In this document: positions 63,774-64,000 of the stretch, in pieces
How positions within the stretch are numbered: position 1 is the stretch's first letter
Layout of the letters: every line of letters begins with the position of its first letter
NCBI GenBank assembly: GCA_015179125.1
Contig: WHVA01000181.1
Span: 124,001 to 188,000, forward strand
From: Gautieria morchelliformis
Lineage: Eukaryota; Basidiomycota; Agaricomycetes; Gomphales; Gomphaceae
Length of the DNA: 64,000 nucleotides
Reading direction: 5' to 3'
The notes under the pieces: model-generated
What the model saw: the letters and a program-made list of their open reading frames with translations, nothing else
Told to the model about the DNA's origin: nothing
Database searches by the model: none
Program-made: the position numbers and the translations under genes

Positions 63774-64000
63774 GATGTGTGCCCCTGCTGCCTGTACATA
63801 ACCGGTTTTCCTGTCTTGAAGTAGAGAATGGAAAGCCCCCACTCCCCTCACTTCGTACAGACCCACCGGATAAAGTCACACAAAAGCCAAATCCGATACC
63901 CCGTCTATCCCGCATCCGCCCTTGGGAGAGACGCCTTCCAAAGCGCTATGTTGTTGCTGCCACCCCTGGCCCTAAGTCACTAGTCATTAAGGTGGAGATC
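63770..64000 (+). CDS. Gypsy pol, N-terminal part (partial)
   Basis: A frame overlapping the Gag end is open from 63,770 to the window edge (77 codons, with PLLPVHNRFSCLEVENG and RPWERRLPKRYVVAATPGPK). Its position suggests the region leading into protease and reverse transcriptase, but no catalytic motif is reached. Continues outside the window. Confidence 0.5.
   Translation, partial: MRCVPLLPVHNRFSCLEVENGKPPLPSLRTDPPDKVTQKPNPIPRLSRIRPWERRLPKRYVVAATPGPKSLVIKVEI

Larger units (their letters stand above)
61925..64000 (+). mobile_element. Gypsy-type LTR retrotransposon, cut by window end
   Basis: A 5' LTR (61,925-62,411), a Gag ORF with a CCHC knuckle and the start of the next ORF are present; pol and the 3' LTR lie beyond 64,000. 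It is inserted in LINE-C after RMLYAAD, with gctga as the presumed left target-site copy. Confidence 0.88.

Overview
The window looks like a repeat-rich accessory region of an Agaricomycete (basidiomycete) genome. Three things point there: short GT-AG introns of about 40-60 bp in multi-exon genes, DUF6533-type membrane proteins and a fungal UDP-glycosyltransferase, and Tad-type LINE, Copia, Gypsy and hAT elements with fungal-style proteins. No rRNA, tRNA, telomere array or CRISPR was seen. Few genes appear intact; most of the 64 kb is transposons, transposon relics and degenerate duplicated modules.

Layout. 1-1.71 kb holds one copy (A1) of a GC-rich repeated module; 3.9-5.1 kb a broken F-box/LRR gene; 5.9-8.1 kb unrecognised ORFs. 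8.12-15.76 kb is a block (module B gene relic, module C promoter-like repeat, DUF6533 gene D1, GC-rich module A2) repeated at 46.90-55.35 kb (B2, C2, D2, A4). 16.1-19.2 kb is a UDP-glycosyltransferase pseudogene split by a non-autonomous hAT element and cut at its upstream side by a solo LTR. 20.7-21.1 kb holds a cluster of perfect hairpins; 21.9-22.6 kb a hAT transposase relic.

22.65-41.07 kb is a nest of transposons, resolved here from target-site duplications. A minus-strand Tad-like LINE (LINE-B) was invaded by a solo LTR, by a hAT element with a perfect 8-bp duplication, and by a full-length Copia element (26,141-40,506). The Copia was invaded by a second LINE (LINE-A, 27,314-35,609) and a solo LTR (38,029-39,060). 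LINE-A carries an intron-like inverted-repeat element (31,716-32,545) and a 1,479-bp solo LTR (33,031-34,509).

41.2-46.9 kb holds a partial module A copy (A3), AT-rich sequence and a multi-exon gene with a solo LTR in an intron. After the second B-C-D-A block, an inverted module copy (A5, 57.7 to 55.35 kb) makes a tail-to-tail inverted repeat with A4 and contains a perfect 61-bp palindrome. 57.7-61.9 kb is a third LINE (LINE-C) whose ORF1 is inverted relative to ORF2, best explained by a 1.5-kb micro-inversion. A Gypsy element enters LINE-C at 61,925 and runs off the window.

The apparently functional host genes are the two DUF6533 paralogues and perhaps the gene at 44.1-46.2 kb. The most interesting single observation is the element in LINE-A whose terminal inverted repeats coincide with canonical splice sites, the expected signature of an introner-like (intron-generating) transposon.
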